A stretch of 9,708 nt of DNA from Pseudomonadota bacterium. GTDB taxonomy: Bacteria; Pseudomonadota; Alphaproteobacteria; Rhizobiales; Rhizobiaceae. The position numbers and the translations under genes are program-made. The notes under the pieces are model-generated. The model was not told where the DNA came from. It made no database searches and saw nothing but the letters and a program-made list of their open reading frames with translations. The stretch covers positions 1-9,708 of the forward strand of contig JAEWHQ010000082.1 of NCBI GenBank assembly GCA_023387715.1. The letters are read 5' to 3'. Each line of letters begins with the position of its first letter. Position 1 is the first letter of the stretch. Below, piece by piece: positions 1-6,622 of the stretch.

Positions 1-264
1 GCGCTGGCGCATCCTGTTCGTTTAACCATTTTAAGGCAATTGAGCATGCATGAGGCATGCTGCAAAGATATTGTCGGCGGACATGATCTTGCCCAATCAA
101 CTGTATCCCAGCATTTGAAAGTACTAGTACAGGCGGGACTGATTGATTTCCGCGCTGACCGGCAAAACTCGCGCTATCGCGTCAATCATGCACGACTTGA
201 TTATATCAAAGATCATTTTGCCCAATTATCTCTTCTTTGTGTAAAGCCGCCGACCTGCGATTAA
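1..264 (+). CDS. ArsR/SmtB-family transcriptional repressor (5' partial)
   Basis: This is a winged helix-turn-helix DNA-binding repressor of the ArsR/SmtB type, expected to leave its operator when it binds a metal, metalloid or thiol signal. The reading frame is open from base 1, so the true start lies outside the window; 87 residues are visible. The first residues (LAHPVRLTILRQL) match the conserved first helices of the family. The stretch LAQSTVSQHLKVL is the recognition helix region, followed by the beta-wing (GLIDFRADRQNSRYRV). A cysteine pair (visible residues 20-21, ACCKD) lies where metal-binding ArsR proteins carry the ELCVCDL-type box, and two more cysteines (80 and 86) lie near the C terminus. 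The TTG at 40 and ATG at 46 fall inside the conserved domain and are not plausible starts. The stop is 47 bp before the ABC exporter gene, so the two are probably co-transcribed and the repressor may control the exporter. The ligand cannot be read from the sequence. Confidence 0.88.
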   Translation, partial: ALAHPVRLTILRQLSMHEACCKDIVGGHDLAQSTVSQHLKVLVQAGLIDFRADRQNSRYRVNHARLDYIKDHFAQLSLLCVKPPTCD

Positions 265-311
265 CACTGATGCTCTAATCGCCTGAATGAATTTCCCTGA
301 AAGATAATCTT

Positions 312-2174
312 ATGAATAACGGCAAAACGGTTTCTGCGGAATCCGGACAGACTTTTCGGACTTTACGCAATTTATGGCCCTATATGTGGCCGGCAGAGCG
401 CCCTGATCTGCGCATGCGGGTGATCTGGGCAAGTTTTTATTTGGTGATTGCCAAGCTTGTCCTGATTTCAGTGCCTTATTTTTTCAAGTGGGTCACCAAT
501 GCGCTCAACGGCCAGCTTAATGCGCCGGATTTTATCCCTGCTATTTTGGTAGGTGCGGTGATGTTGGTGGTGGCTTATAACGCTGCACGCATAATTCAGG
601 CAGGTTTGAACCAGCTGCGCGATGCGTTGTTTGCCAGTGTCGGCCAATATGCCGTGCGTCAATTGGCTTATAAAACATTCGTGCATATGCACCAATTATC
701 GTTGCGCTTTCATTTAGAACGCCGCACCGGCGGGCTGTCGCGTGTGATTGAACGCGGCACTAAGGGTATTGAAACTATTGTTCGTTTCACCATTCTCAAC
801 ACCGCGCCAACAGTGCTGGAATTTGCGCTGACAGCAATCATTTTTGCTTATGCTTACGGTTTTTCCTATCTTGCCGTGGTTGCGGTAACCGTTTGGGCTT
901 ACACATGGTTTACTATCAAAGCTAGTGACTGGCGCATCAGTATCCGTCGTGAAATGAACGATTCAGATACGGAAGCCAATACGAAAGCGATTGATTCCCT
1001 GCTGAACTTCGAGACCGTTAAATATTTCGGCAATGAAGCCATGGAGGCCAAGCGCTTTGACGGCGCCATGGCGCGTTATGAAAAAGCAGCAACCCAGACA
1101 TGGACATCGCTGGGCTGGCTGAACTTCGGTCAGGCGGTTATTTTCGGTGTTGGTATGGCCATCGTGATGGTGATGTCAGCAATGGAAGTAAAGGCGGGAA
1201 CGCAGTCGCTGGGTGATTTTGTCTTCATCAATGCGCTTTTGATGCAGTTGTCGATCCCGCTCAATTTCATCGGCTTTATCTATCGTGAAATCCGTCAGGG
1301 GCTGACCGATATTGAGCAGATGTTTGATCTTCTGGATGTCGATCAGGAAGTGCAGGACAAACCGCAAGCAAAAGTACTGGAAGTGCGCGATGGTGCCATC
1401 CGTTTTGATGATGTGCATTTTGCCTATGATCCGTCCCGTCCGATTTTGAAGGGCATCAGCTTTGAAGTGCCTGCCGGTAAAACTGTCGCCATTGTCGGGC
1501 CGTCGGGTGCGGGTAAGTCAACGCTGTCACGCTTGCTCTTCCGCTTTTACGATATTCAGTCGGGAGCGATTACCATTGACGGGCAGGATGTGCGGGATGT
1601 GCAGCAGGAAAGCCTGCGTCATTCGATTGGTATGGTGCCGCAGGATACGGTGCTTTTCAACGATACGATTGCTTATAATATCCGTTATGGCCGCATGTCG
1701 GCGAGTGAAGAGGAAGTGGAGCGTGCAGCAGAACTGGCACAGATATCCGGCTTCATCAAACATTTGCCTGAAGGCTATCAGTCGATGGTGGGTGAGCGTG
1801 GTTTGAAATTATCGGGTGGTGAAAAGCAGCGCGTAGCGATTGCCCGTACCATTTTGAAAGCACCGCCAATCCTGATTTTGGATGAAGCGACATCAGCCCT
1901 TGATACCGCCACCGAACAGGAAATCCAGCAGGCGCTTGATCTCGTCAGCCGCGACCGCACCACTTTGGTGATTGCGCATCGTCTCTCGACAGTGATCAAT
2001 GCTGATGAGATTATCGTGCTGAAAGAGGGCGCTATTGCTGAAAAAGGCACGCATCGTCAGTTGCTCGCACAAAAGGGGCTTTATGCTTCAATGTGGGATC
2101 GCCAGCGTGAGGCAACCGAAGCAGAGGAACGTCTGCGTCAGGTTCGCGAACGTGATGATCTGGGTGTTTTGTAA
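312..2174 (+). CDS. atm1: Atm1/HMT1-type ABC exporter, fused membrane and ATPase domains
   Basis: This is a half-size ABC exporter of the Atm1/ABCB7/HMT1 family that works as an inner-membrane homodimer. Bacterial relatives export glutathione derivatives, including metal-glutathione adducts; the mitochondrial members support cytosolic Fe-S assembly. The 620 residues match the family length. About six membrane segments can be seen near residues 37-58, 74-95, 158-178, 184-203, 270-291 and 302-323. The family hallmark DSLLNFETVKYFGNE is at 228-242. The ATPase domain has Walker A GPSGAGKS at 396-403 (K402), Q-loop Q444, signature LSGGEKQR at 500-507, Walker B ending at D524 with catalytic E525, and H-loop H556. 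R208, R212, N271, Q274 and G321 align, with a constant offset of two, to the glutathione-contact residues I recall for Novosphingobium NaAtm1. It starts at ATG 312, 47 bp after the ArsR-type gene, and a terminator follows. The substrate is inferred from the family. The gene name is by family and not an established locus name. Confidence 0.95.
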   Translation: MNNGKTVSAESGQTFRTLRNLWPYMWPAERPDLRMRVIWASFYLVIAKLVLISVPYFFKWVTNALNGQLNAPDFIPAILVGAVMLVVAYNAARIIQAGLNQLRDALFASVGQYAVRQLAYKTFVHMHQLSLRFHLERRTGGLSRVIERGTKGIETIVRFTILNTAPTVLEFALTAIIFAYAYGFSYLAVVAVTVWAYTWFTIKASDWRISIRREMNDSDTEANTKAIDSLLNFETVKYFGNEAMEAKRFDGAMARYEKAATQTWTSLGWLNFGQAVIFGVGMAIVMVMSAMEVKAGTQSLGDFVFINALLMQLSIPLNFIGFIYREIRQGLTDIEQMFDLLDVDQEVQDKPQAKVLEVRDGAIRFDDVHFAYDPSRPILKGISFEVPAGKTVAIVGPSGAGKSTLSRLLFRFYDIQSGAITIDGQDVRDVQQESLRHSIGMVPQDTVLFNDTIAYNIRYGRMSASEEEVERAAELAQISGFIKHLPEGYQSMVGERGLKLSGGEKQRVAIARTILKAPPILILDEATSALDTATEQEIQQALDLVSRDRTTLVIAHRLSTVINADEIIVLKEGAIAEKGTHRQLLAQKGLYASMWDRQREATEAEERLRQVRERDDLGVL

Positions 2175-2215
2175 GCAGAATCTCTTTCTCAAAATATTGA
2201 GCTAAATATCTGATA

Positions 2216-2260
2216 AAAGGCGGCTTTTGTGGAATTTTCCATGAAGGCCGCCTTTCTTTT
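2216..2260 (+). terminator. Rho-independent terminator after the Atm1-type exporter
   Basis: The arms AAAGGCGGC (2216-2224) and GCCGCCTTT (2247-2255) are perfect reverse complements and can be extended inward by weaker A-T and G-T pairs. They are followed on the plus strand by CTTTT. The hairpin lies about 40 bp after the exporter stop codon and before the psd promoter region, so it probably separates the ArsR-exporter unit from psd-pssA. Confidence 0.85.
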
Positions 2261-2308
2261 AGTCCTGATTTGCTTGGGTATAAGGGGCGCAGTTATAAAA
2301 AAGCACAA

Positions 2309-2327
2309 TGAACGGGGATAATGTTCA
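2309..2327. promoter_or_regulatory. Inverted repeat TGAAC-N9-GTTCA upstream of psd
   Basis: TGAAC at 2309-2313 and GTTCA at 2323-2327 are exact reverse complements separated by nine bases (GGGGATAAT). The element lies about 130 bp upstream of the psd start, in a 285-bp intergenic region that otherwise holds the exporter terminator and presumably the psd promoter. It could be a repressor or activator operator. A five-base half-site can arise by chance in a region this size, so this is a candidate only. Confidence 0.25.
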
Positions 2328-2377
2328 GTAAAAATGGTTCAAAATGCACGAATATTGCTGCATTTATGTGAAAAATG

Positions 2378-2390
2378 TCACGAAACGTGA
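2378..2390. promoter_or_regulatory. Palindrome TCACG-AAA-CGTGA upstream of psd
   Basis: TCACG (2378-2382) and CGTGA (2386-2390) are exact reverse complements around AAA, a 13-bp operator-like element ending about 70 bp before the psd start codon. It lies in the AT-rich part of the intergenic region where the psd promoter should be. I cannot match it to a known regulator's consensus. I found no convincing -35/-10 pair; the best weak candidate is TTGTTT at 2409 with a loose -10 near 2432. Confidence 0.3.
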
Positions 2391-2459
2391 ATAGCTGCCG
2401 AAATGGTTTTGTTTTTGGCCAGAATGCAGTAAGTATCTGCAAAACTCGAGGATGAACTG

Positions 2460-3158
2460 ATGAGCCTTGCCGATTCAATTCGAAATACATTTGTCCCTAT
2501 CCACCGTGAGGGATATCCCTTCATTGCCGGTTTTTTCGTTGTCTCCCTGATTTTGGGCTGGCTGTGGAACCCGCTTTTCTGGGTGGGTATGGTTCTCACC
2601 ATCTGGTGCATTTATTTCTATCGCGACCCTGAACGTGTGACGCCGATGGATGACCGGCTGGTCATTAGTCCGGCTGATGGTAAAGTTTCTTTTGTCGGCC
2701 CTTATGTGCCACCTGCGGAACTGGGCTTGGGCGATCAGCCGCGTATGCGCATTTCCGTGTTCATGAATGTGTTTTCTGTGCATATCAACCGTGCACCGGT
2801 GCGTGGCCAGATTGAAAAAGTCATTCATCGCCCGGGCAAATTTTTAAATGCGGAACTGGATAAATCCAGCGCGGAGAATGAGCGAAACAGTGTTCTGATC
2901 GATAGCCCGAAAGGTAAAGTGGCTGTTGTTCAGGTTGCAGGACTTGTCGCCCGCCGCATCGTTTGCTGGTCAAACGAAGATGACACATTGTCCGTGGGTG
3001 AGCGCTTTGGTTTGATTCGCTTCGGCTCCCGTCTGGATGTTTATTTGCCTGAAGGTGCAGTGGCACGCGTGGCAGTCGGTCAAACCGCTGTTGCCGGTGA
3101 AACTTTGCTGGCTGAATTTGACACAGACCGTTCAGAACCAACAGTGCGGATTGGTTAA
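2460..3158 (+). CDS. psd: Phosphatidylserine decarboxylase proenzyme, short form
   Basis: Psd converts phosphatidylserine to phosphatidylethanolamine and carbon dioxide at the inner membrane, using a pyruvoyl group made by self-cleavage. The 232 residues fit the short rhizobial form. Residues 20-54 are hydrophobic and run into [11 protein letters not shown], the conserved entry to the catalytic domain. SPADGKV (70-76, with D73) and VHINR (H108) carry the conserved Asp and His involved in self-processing. The cleavage motif is FGS at 188-190, predicting a beta chain of residues 1-189 and an alpha chain whose new N terminus, from S190, becomes the pyruvoyl group. This differs from the LGST motif of long E. 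coli-type enzymes. ATG 2460 is preceded by GAGGA (2448-2452) with 7-base spacing. The pssA gene begins 5 bp after the stop, and its product makes the Psd substrate, so the two form an operon. Confidence 0.96.
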   Translation: MSLADSIRNTFVPIHREGYPFIAGFFVVSLILGWLWNPLFWVGMVLTIWCIYFYRDPERVTPMDDRLVISPADGKVSFVGPYVPPAELGLGDQPRMRISVFMNVFSVHINRAPVRGQIEKVIHRPGKFLNAELDKSSAENERNSVLIDSPKGKVAVVQVAGLVARRIVCWSNEDDTLSVGERFGLIRFGSRLDVYLPEGAVARVAVGQTAVAGETLLAEFDTDRSEPTVRIG

Positions 3159-3163
3159 GTCAA

Positions 3164-4054
3164 ATGGAAACAGAGTTTCCGGAAACAGATCGCGGTGCTG
3201 GTAAGTCAGCTGGACAAAACGGCACCCAGACCGATGCAGGCATTATAGAAAGCCGGGGTCCCCGACTTTCTCAAATTCCGCTACGCATCATTATTCCGAA
3301 TATCATCACTGTTCTGGCAATTTGCGCAGGGCTGACCGGTATCCGTTTGGCGTTTGAAAACCGTTTCGAACTTGCTGTGATGATGGTGCTGATTGCAGCC
3401 TTTCTGGATGGTCTTGACGGCCGTGTTGCGCGGATGATGAAAGGCTCTTCCAAATTCGGCGCGCAGATGGATTCTCTCGCTGATATTGTCAATTTCGGTG
3501 TGGCACCTGCCTTGGTGCTTTATTCCTTCATGCTGGATCAGGCGCGCTCCTTTGGCTGGACAGCAGCACTATTATACGCAATCGCCTGTTGTCTTCGTCT
3601 TGCACGCTTCAACGTCATGACAGAAGACCCGAACCGTCCTGCATGGCAGAATAATTACTTTATCGGTGTTCCGGCACCTGCGGGCGCTATGCTGGTTTTG
3701 TTGCCGGTTTATTTAGGCTTTTTAGGTCTTGTACCGACGCGCAATCTGGCTTTCATTGCTTCCGCTTTCACCGTTCTGATTGCGTTTTTGCTGGTGAGCC
3801 GCCTGCCGGTTTATAATGGCAAAACTGCTGGTAGCTATATTCGCCGCGATCTTGTGGCACCGCTTATTCTTTGCGTGGTGATTTATGTCGGTCTGCTGAC
3901 AAGCTACACATGGTACACGCTGACTGTGACAGCTATTGCTTACACATTCATCATTCCTGTGAGCTGGGTTGCATGGAACCGTTGCGAGGCTTCGGAGAAG
4001 TGTGCTGGCAGTGCCACTGCACCGGCACCGGACGAGCCGGACAGTATCATTTAA
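3164..4054 (+). CDS. pssA: CDP-diacylglycerol-serine O-phosphatidyltransferase
   Basis: PssA is an integral membrane enzyme that joins CDP-diacylglycerol and L-serine to give phosphatidylserine and CMP, one step before Psd. The CDP-alcohol phosphatidyltransferase signature is complete: D85-G86, A89-R90, G99, D103 and D107 with the standard spacing, plus D82 in the preceding LDGLDG. These aspartates bind the catalytic divalent metals. RLARFN at 145-150 is typical of the PssA branch, as opposed to the PgsA or Pcs branches. Several hydrophobic segments span roughly residues 42-271. The first 40 residues are hydrophilic and not conserved-looking, as is the acidic, Ala/Pro-rich tail (280-296). The 5-bp gap after psd means shared transcription and perhaps coupled translation. 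Downstream is a strong hairpin terminator. The only soft point is the start: I keep ATG 3164 because it follows psd closely and I see no good start between it and the core domain. Confidence 0.94.
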   Translation: METEFPETDRGAGKSAGQNGTQTDAGIIESRGPRLSQIPLRIIIPNIITVLAICAGLTGIRLAFENRFELAVMMVLIAAFLDGLDGRVARMMKGSSKFGAQMDSLADIVNFGVAPALVLYSFMLDQARSFGWTAALLYAIACCLRLARFNVMTEDPNRPAWQNNYFIGVPAPAGAMLVLLPVYLGFLGLVPTRNLAFIASAFTVLIAFLLVSRLPVYNGKTAGSYIRRDLVAPLILCVVIYVGLLTSYTWYTLTVTAIAYTFIIPVSWVAWNRCEASEKCAGSATAPAPDEPDSII

Positions 4055-4069
4055 AAGAATGCAGTTATG

Positions 4070-4101
4070 AAAAAAGGCTCTGTGAAAACAGAGCCTTTTT
4101 T
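4070..4101. terminator. Bidirectional rho-independent terminator between converging operons
   Basis: A perfect 14-bp inverted repeat: the left arm (4070-4083, six A then GGCTCTGT) pairs with the right arm (4088-4101, ACAGAGCC then six T) around a GAAA tetraloop. It lies 15 bp after the pssA stop and 20 bp after the stop of the oppositely oriented SDR gene. Because the stem ends in A6/T6, both strands present GC-stem plus U-tract, so it can end transcription of both convergent operons. Confidence 0.93.
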
Positions 4102-4121
4102 ATTGGGTTCGATCTGCTGGT

Positions 4122-4862
4122 TTAGTCAGGCAGATGATAATCAAGGAAACGATCTTTCGGCACATCAAACAATTTGCCGGTAAGCGTTAAAGCCGGATCG
4201 GCAAGCGCCACAATCTTTTTGGCTACATCATGCGGATGTGGCAGGCTGTCAGGATCTTCGCCCGGCATAGCCTGTGCGCGCATGGCAGTGCGGGTGGCGC
4301 CCGGATTAACGGAATTGACACGCAGCGCACTGTTTTTGGTTTCATCTGCCCAGCTGCGCGCCATCACTTCGACAGCCGCCTTGGAAGCCGCATAAGGCCC
4401 CCAGAATGCGCGTGCAGTGTGTGCAACACCTGATGACAGCACAATGGCACGTCCGGCATCAGAGCTGCGCAAAAGCGGGTCTACTGAGCGGATGAGGCGC
4501 CATGTGCTGGTGACGTTGATATTCATCACTTTGTCAAAGGTTTTGGCTTCGACATGACCAATGGGTGAAATGGTGCCAAGCACACCGGCATTGGCAACCA
4601 TAATATCCAGCTTGCCCCAACGCTCGTGAATAGAGCCGCCCAAACGGTCAAGGGCGGGCAAGTCGGTCAGATCAAGTGGTACGAGCGTTGCGGAGCCGCC
4701 TTGCTTGCGGATTTCATCATCCAGTTCTTCCAGTCCGCCCACTGTGCGGGCAACTGCAATCACATGTGCACCGGCTTTTGCAAGCTCGAGTGCGAGGAAA
4801 TATCCGATGCCGCGCGATGCGCCCGTCACCAGAGCCAGACGGCCATTAAGGTCGATGCTCAT
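4122..4862 (-). CDS. Short-chain dehydrogenase/reductase (SDR), NAD(P)-dependent
   Basis: This is a classical SDR oxidoreductase of 246 residues with a Rossmann fold. The cofactor motif TGASRGIG is at 13-20, and NAG at 91-93 stabilises the central sheet. The catalytic set is N116, S144, Y157 and K161 (YAASK), with the usual 13-residue Ser-Tyr spacing. PGATRT (188-192 region) is the usual motif after the sixth strand. R17 just after the glycine motif, with R39 at the end of the second strand, hints at NADP(H), but this is weak. The substrate cannot be named: the protein could be a FabG-like acyl reductase or another alcohol or ketone reductase. ATG 4862 is preceded by AGGA at 5-base spacing on the minus strand. 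The gene follows purF by 51 bp on the same strand and may be co-transcribed with it. I know this purF-SDR neighbourhood from related alphaproteobacteria, but it does not reveal a role in purine synthesis. The shared hairpin at 4070-4101 terminates it. Confidence 0.9.
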   Translation of the reverse strand: MSIDLNGRLALVTGASRGIGYFLALELAKAGAHVIAVARTVGGLEELDDEIRKQGGSATLVPLDLTDLPALDRLGGSIHERWGKLDIMVANAGVLGTISPIGHVEAKTFDKVMNINVTSTWRLIRSVDPLLRSSDAGRAIVLSSGVAHTARAFWGPYAASKAAVEVMARSWADETKNSALRVNSVNPGATRTAMRAQAMPGEDPDSLPHPHDVAKKIVALADPALTLTGKLFDVPKDRFLDYHLPD

Positions 4863-4885
4863 ACCAATCCTGTCATATGTTAGAA

Positions 4886-4938
4886 GATCACTGGCCAGTT
4901 TTACCCGTTGCTTTTAACCGTTACTGGCCAGTAGTGAT
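4886..4938. repeat. Palindrome ACTGGCCAGT in two copies spanning the purF 3' end
   Basis: ACTGGCCAGT is itself a perfect 10-bp palindrome and occurs at 4890-4899 and again at 4923-4932. One copy is in the last codons of purF and the other is beyond its stop, in the 51-bp gap before the SDR gene. Being self-complementary, the copies can also pair with each other as a long stem with a 23-base loop that contains the purF stop codon. Outer bases extend the match (ATC at 4887-4889 with GAT at 4936-4938, with a 2-base bulge). There is no T-tract after it on the minus strand, so it is not a standard intrinsic terminator. It may be an RNA hairpin affecting purF-SDR readthrough or mRNA stability, or a protein-binding pair. 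Confidence 0.6.
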
Positions 4939-6404
4939 AAATTATGGATGTTGCTCTCATTGTCCTGATCGAGCAGGCGCGTCGGGTAGTCTCCGGTGAA
5001 GTAATGGTCAGTAAATTGCGGACGATCATTGTTGCGCGGCTCGCCGCCAACAGCGTGGTAAAGACCGTCGATCGAAAGGAATGCAAGCGAATCCGCACCA
5101 ATATAGCGGCACATTGCGTCCATATCTTTATATTGGTTCGCAAGCAGCTTTTCGGCGTCCGGTGTATCGATACCGTAAAAATCGGGATAGAAAATCATCG
5201 GGCTGGCAACGCGGATATGCACTTCTGCTGCACCTGCATCACGGATCATCTGCACGATTTTAACGGAAGTGGTACCGCGCACAATCGAGTCATCAACGAG
5301 GATAACCCGCTTGCCTTCAATGATCTCACGATTGGCGGAATGTTTGAGTTTCACACCAAGCGCACGAATTTGCTGGGTTGGCTCAATGAAGGTACGACCA
5401 ACATAATGGTTGCGGATAATGCCAAGCTCGAACGGAATGCCGCTGGCTTGTGCATAGCCGATAGCAGCAGGGGTGCCGCCATCTGGAACCGGCACAACAA
5501 CATCTGCATTGACATGCGATTCTTTGGCTAGATTGAAGCCCATATTTTTGCGAGCATTGTAAACATTGCGGCCACCAACAACGGAATCGGGACGGGCAAA
5601 GTAAACATATTCGAACATGCAAAGACGTTCAGGCTGCGGCTTTTCCGGCTTGATAGATTGGGTGGTGATAGAGCCGTCCGGCTGCAATTCACACACAATC
5701 ACTTCACCATTTTCAACATCACGTACGAAAGTCGCGCCGATAATATCAAGCGCACAGGTTTCGGAACAGAAAATCGGCTTGCCGTCGAGTTCACCCATAA
5801 CCAACGGGCGAATACCGACCGGATCACGGGCGGCGATCAGTTTGGTGCGGGTCATGGCGAGAACGGCATAGCCGCCTTCAACCTGACGGATGGCATCAAC
5901 AAAGCGATCAATCGATGAGGTATGGCGGGAGCGTGCAAAAAGATGCAGCACGACTTCGCTGTCGGATGTGGATTGGCAAATCGCACCGGCTGCAATCAGC
6001 TGACGGCGCAATGTCAGACCATTGGTGAAATTACCGTTATGCGCAATCGCAATACCGCCCACTTCCAGCTCGGCAAAAAGCGGCTGCACATTGCGCAGGA
6101 TGGTTTCACCGGTGGTGGAGTAGCGCACATGGCCGATAGCCAGATCACCCGGAAGCTGAGCAAGGGTTGCAGGATCAGTAAAATGATCGCCGACCAGCCC
6201 CATATGACGCTCTGAATGAAAGCGATTATTATTGAAGGTAACAATACCTGCCGCTTCTTGTCCGCGATGCTGAAGGGCGTGCAGGCCGAGCGCTGTAAGC
6301 GCAGCCGCATCTTCGTGGCCTAAAATACCAAAGACACCGCATTCTTCATGCAAGCTATCTTCGTCCAGCATATAGGGAGTTTTGTCAGCATTACTGTGTG
6401 TCAT
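4914..6404 (-). CDS. purF: Amidophosphoribosyltransferase
   Basis: PurF transfers the glutamine amide nitrogen to PRPP, giving 5-phosphoribosylamine, the first committed step of de novo purine synthesis in the cytoplasm. I choose ATG at 6404, giving 496 residues. An in-frame GTG at 6443 would add 13 residues, but it lacks a clear ribosome site and would lengthen the propeptide. A purine-rich GAAAGG lies about 10 bases before the chosen ATG. The N-terminal class II glutaminase domain has EECGVFG, where C22 becomes the N-terminal nucleophile after propeptide removal, then GHVRYSTTG and the AHNGNFTN oxyanion region. The C-terminal phosphoribosyltransferase domain has the PRPP loop VILVDDSIVRGTT with D371-D372. 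The C-terminal region aligning to the CLACFTG motif of Bacillus PurF reads TDHYFTG, so the Fe-S cluster cysteines are absent, as in the E. coli-type enzyme. An upstream terminator at 6573-6605 implies its own promoter between 6405 and 6572. The SDR gene follows. Confidence 0.97.
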   Translation of the reverse strand: MTHSNADKTPYMLDEDSLHEECGVFGILGHEDAAALTALGLHALQHRGQEAAGIVTFNNNRFHSERHMGLVGDHFTDPATLAQLPGDLAIGHVRYSTTGETILRNVQPLFAELEVGGIAIAHNGNFTNGLTLRRQLIAAGAICQSTSDSEVVLHLFARSRHTSSIDRFVDAIRQVEGGYAVLAMTRTKLIAARDPVGIRPLVMGELDGKPIFCSETCALDIIGATFVRDVENGEVIVCELQPDGSITTQSIKPEKPQPERLCMFEYVYFARPDSVVGGRNVYNARKNMGFNLAKESHVNADVVVPVPDGGTPAAIGYAQASGIPFELGIIRNHYVGRTFIEPTQQIRALGVKLKHSANREIIEGKRVILVDDSIVRGTTSVKIVQMIRDAGAAEVHIRVASPMIFYPDFYGIDTPDAEKLLANQYKDMDAMCRYIGADSLAFLSIDGLYHAVGGEPRNNDRPQFTDHYFTGDYPTRLLDQDNESNIHNLSLLASNG

Positions 6405-6454
6405 TGCCGCAAGGCCTTTCGATTGCAGAGCAATTAAAAACACTCTCTATCACA

Positions 6455-6502
6455 AAAAAGCTTTTGATTGGAAGCAAAGAGTTGCGGCCTCAAAAAGCTT
6501 TT
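6455..6502. repeat. Duplicated AAAAAGCTTTT element upstream of purF
   Basis: AAAAAGCTTTT occurs at 6455-6465 and 6492-6502, 37 bp apart start to start, and each contains the perfect 10-bp palindrome AAAAGCTTTT. Both lie in the roughly 170-bp stretch between the cvpA terminator and the purF start, where the purF promoter must be. A weak promoter could sit across the purF-proximal copy on the minus strand: TTGCTT (6477-6472), a 17-base spacer, then TGTGAT (6454-6449). The pair could be an operator for purine control or simply AT-rich chance repeats. Confidence 0.5.
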
Positions 6503-6572
6503 AACCTGCGCTGTCAGGAGTGTTTTCTGGTCAATTTGGGATCAGGTTGATTTTTTAAAAGTGCTGAAAAGC

Positions 6573-6605
6573 AAAAAAGCCACAGAAAATAATTTCCATG
6601 GCTTT
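6573..6605 (-). terminator. Rho-independent terminator after cvpA
   Basis: On the minus strand, AAAGCCA (complement of 6599-6605) begins a stem that pairs with TGGCTTT (complement of 6576-6582). The stem continues, after a 2-base mismatch, through GAAA/TTTC to an ATAA-type loop at 6589-6592. The minus-strand 3' side runs into six T (complement of 6573-6578). It is 18 bp past the cvpA stop and should separate cvpA from purF transcription. Confidence 0.8.
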
Positions 6606-6622
6606 CTTTGGAATTGAGTTTT

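Noticed and set aside
40..264. A short complete ArsR-like gene starting at TTG 40
   Set aside because: The conserved N-terminal helix (LAHPVRLTILRQL) is encoded upstream of position 40 in the same open frame, so the gene is partial at the window edge and not short.
2323..2340. Possible rhizobial LexA box (GTTC-N-GTTC) upstream of psd
   Set aside because: The spacing is 10 bases, whereas the alphaproteobacterial LexA site has GTTC-N7-GTTC, and psd is not an expected SOS gene.
2475..3141. Two minus-strand open frames opposite psd
   Set aside because: Both are shadows of the conserved psd gene; the products are His/Arg-rich and low in structure, with no family resemblance.
4944..5531. Long plus-strand open frame (195 codons) antisense to purF
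   Set aside because: It lies wholly inside purF, whose catalytic motifs are intact. Its product shows no recognisable domain, and such shadow frames are common opposite conserved coding DNA.
6405..6443. GTG start at 6443 for purF
   Set aside because: It would add 13 residues ahead of a typical propeptide and has no clear ribosome-binding site; ATG 6404 fits the family length better. Not fully excluded.
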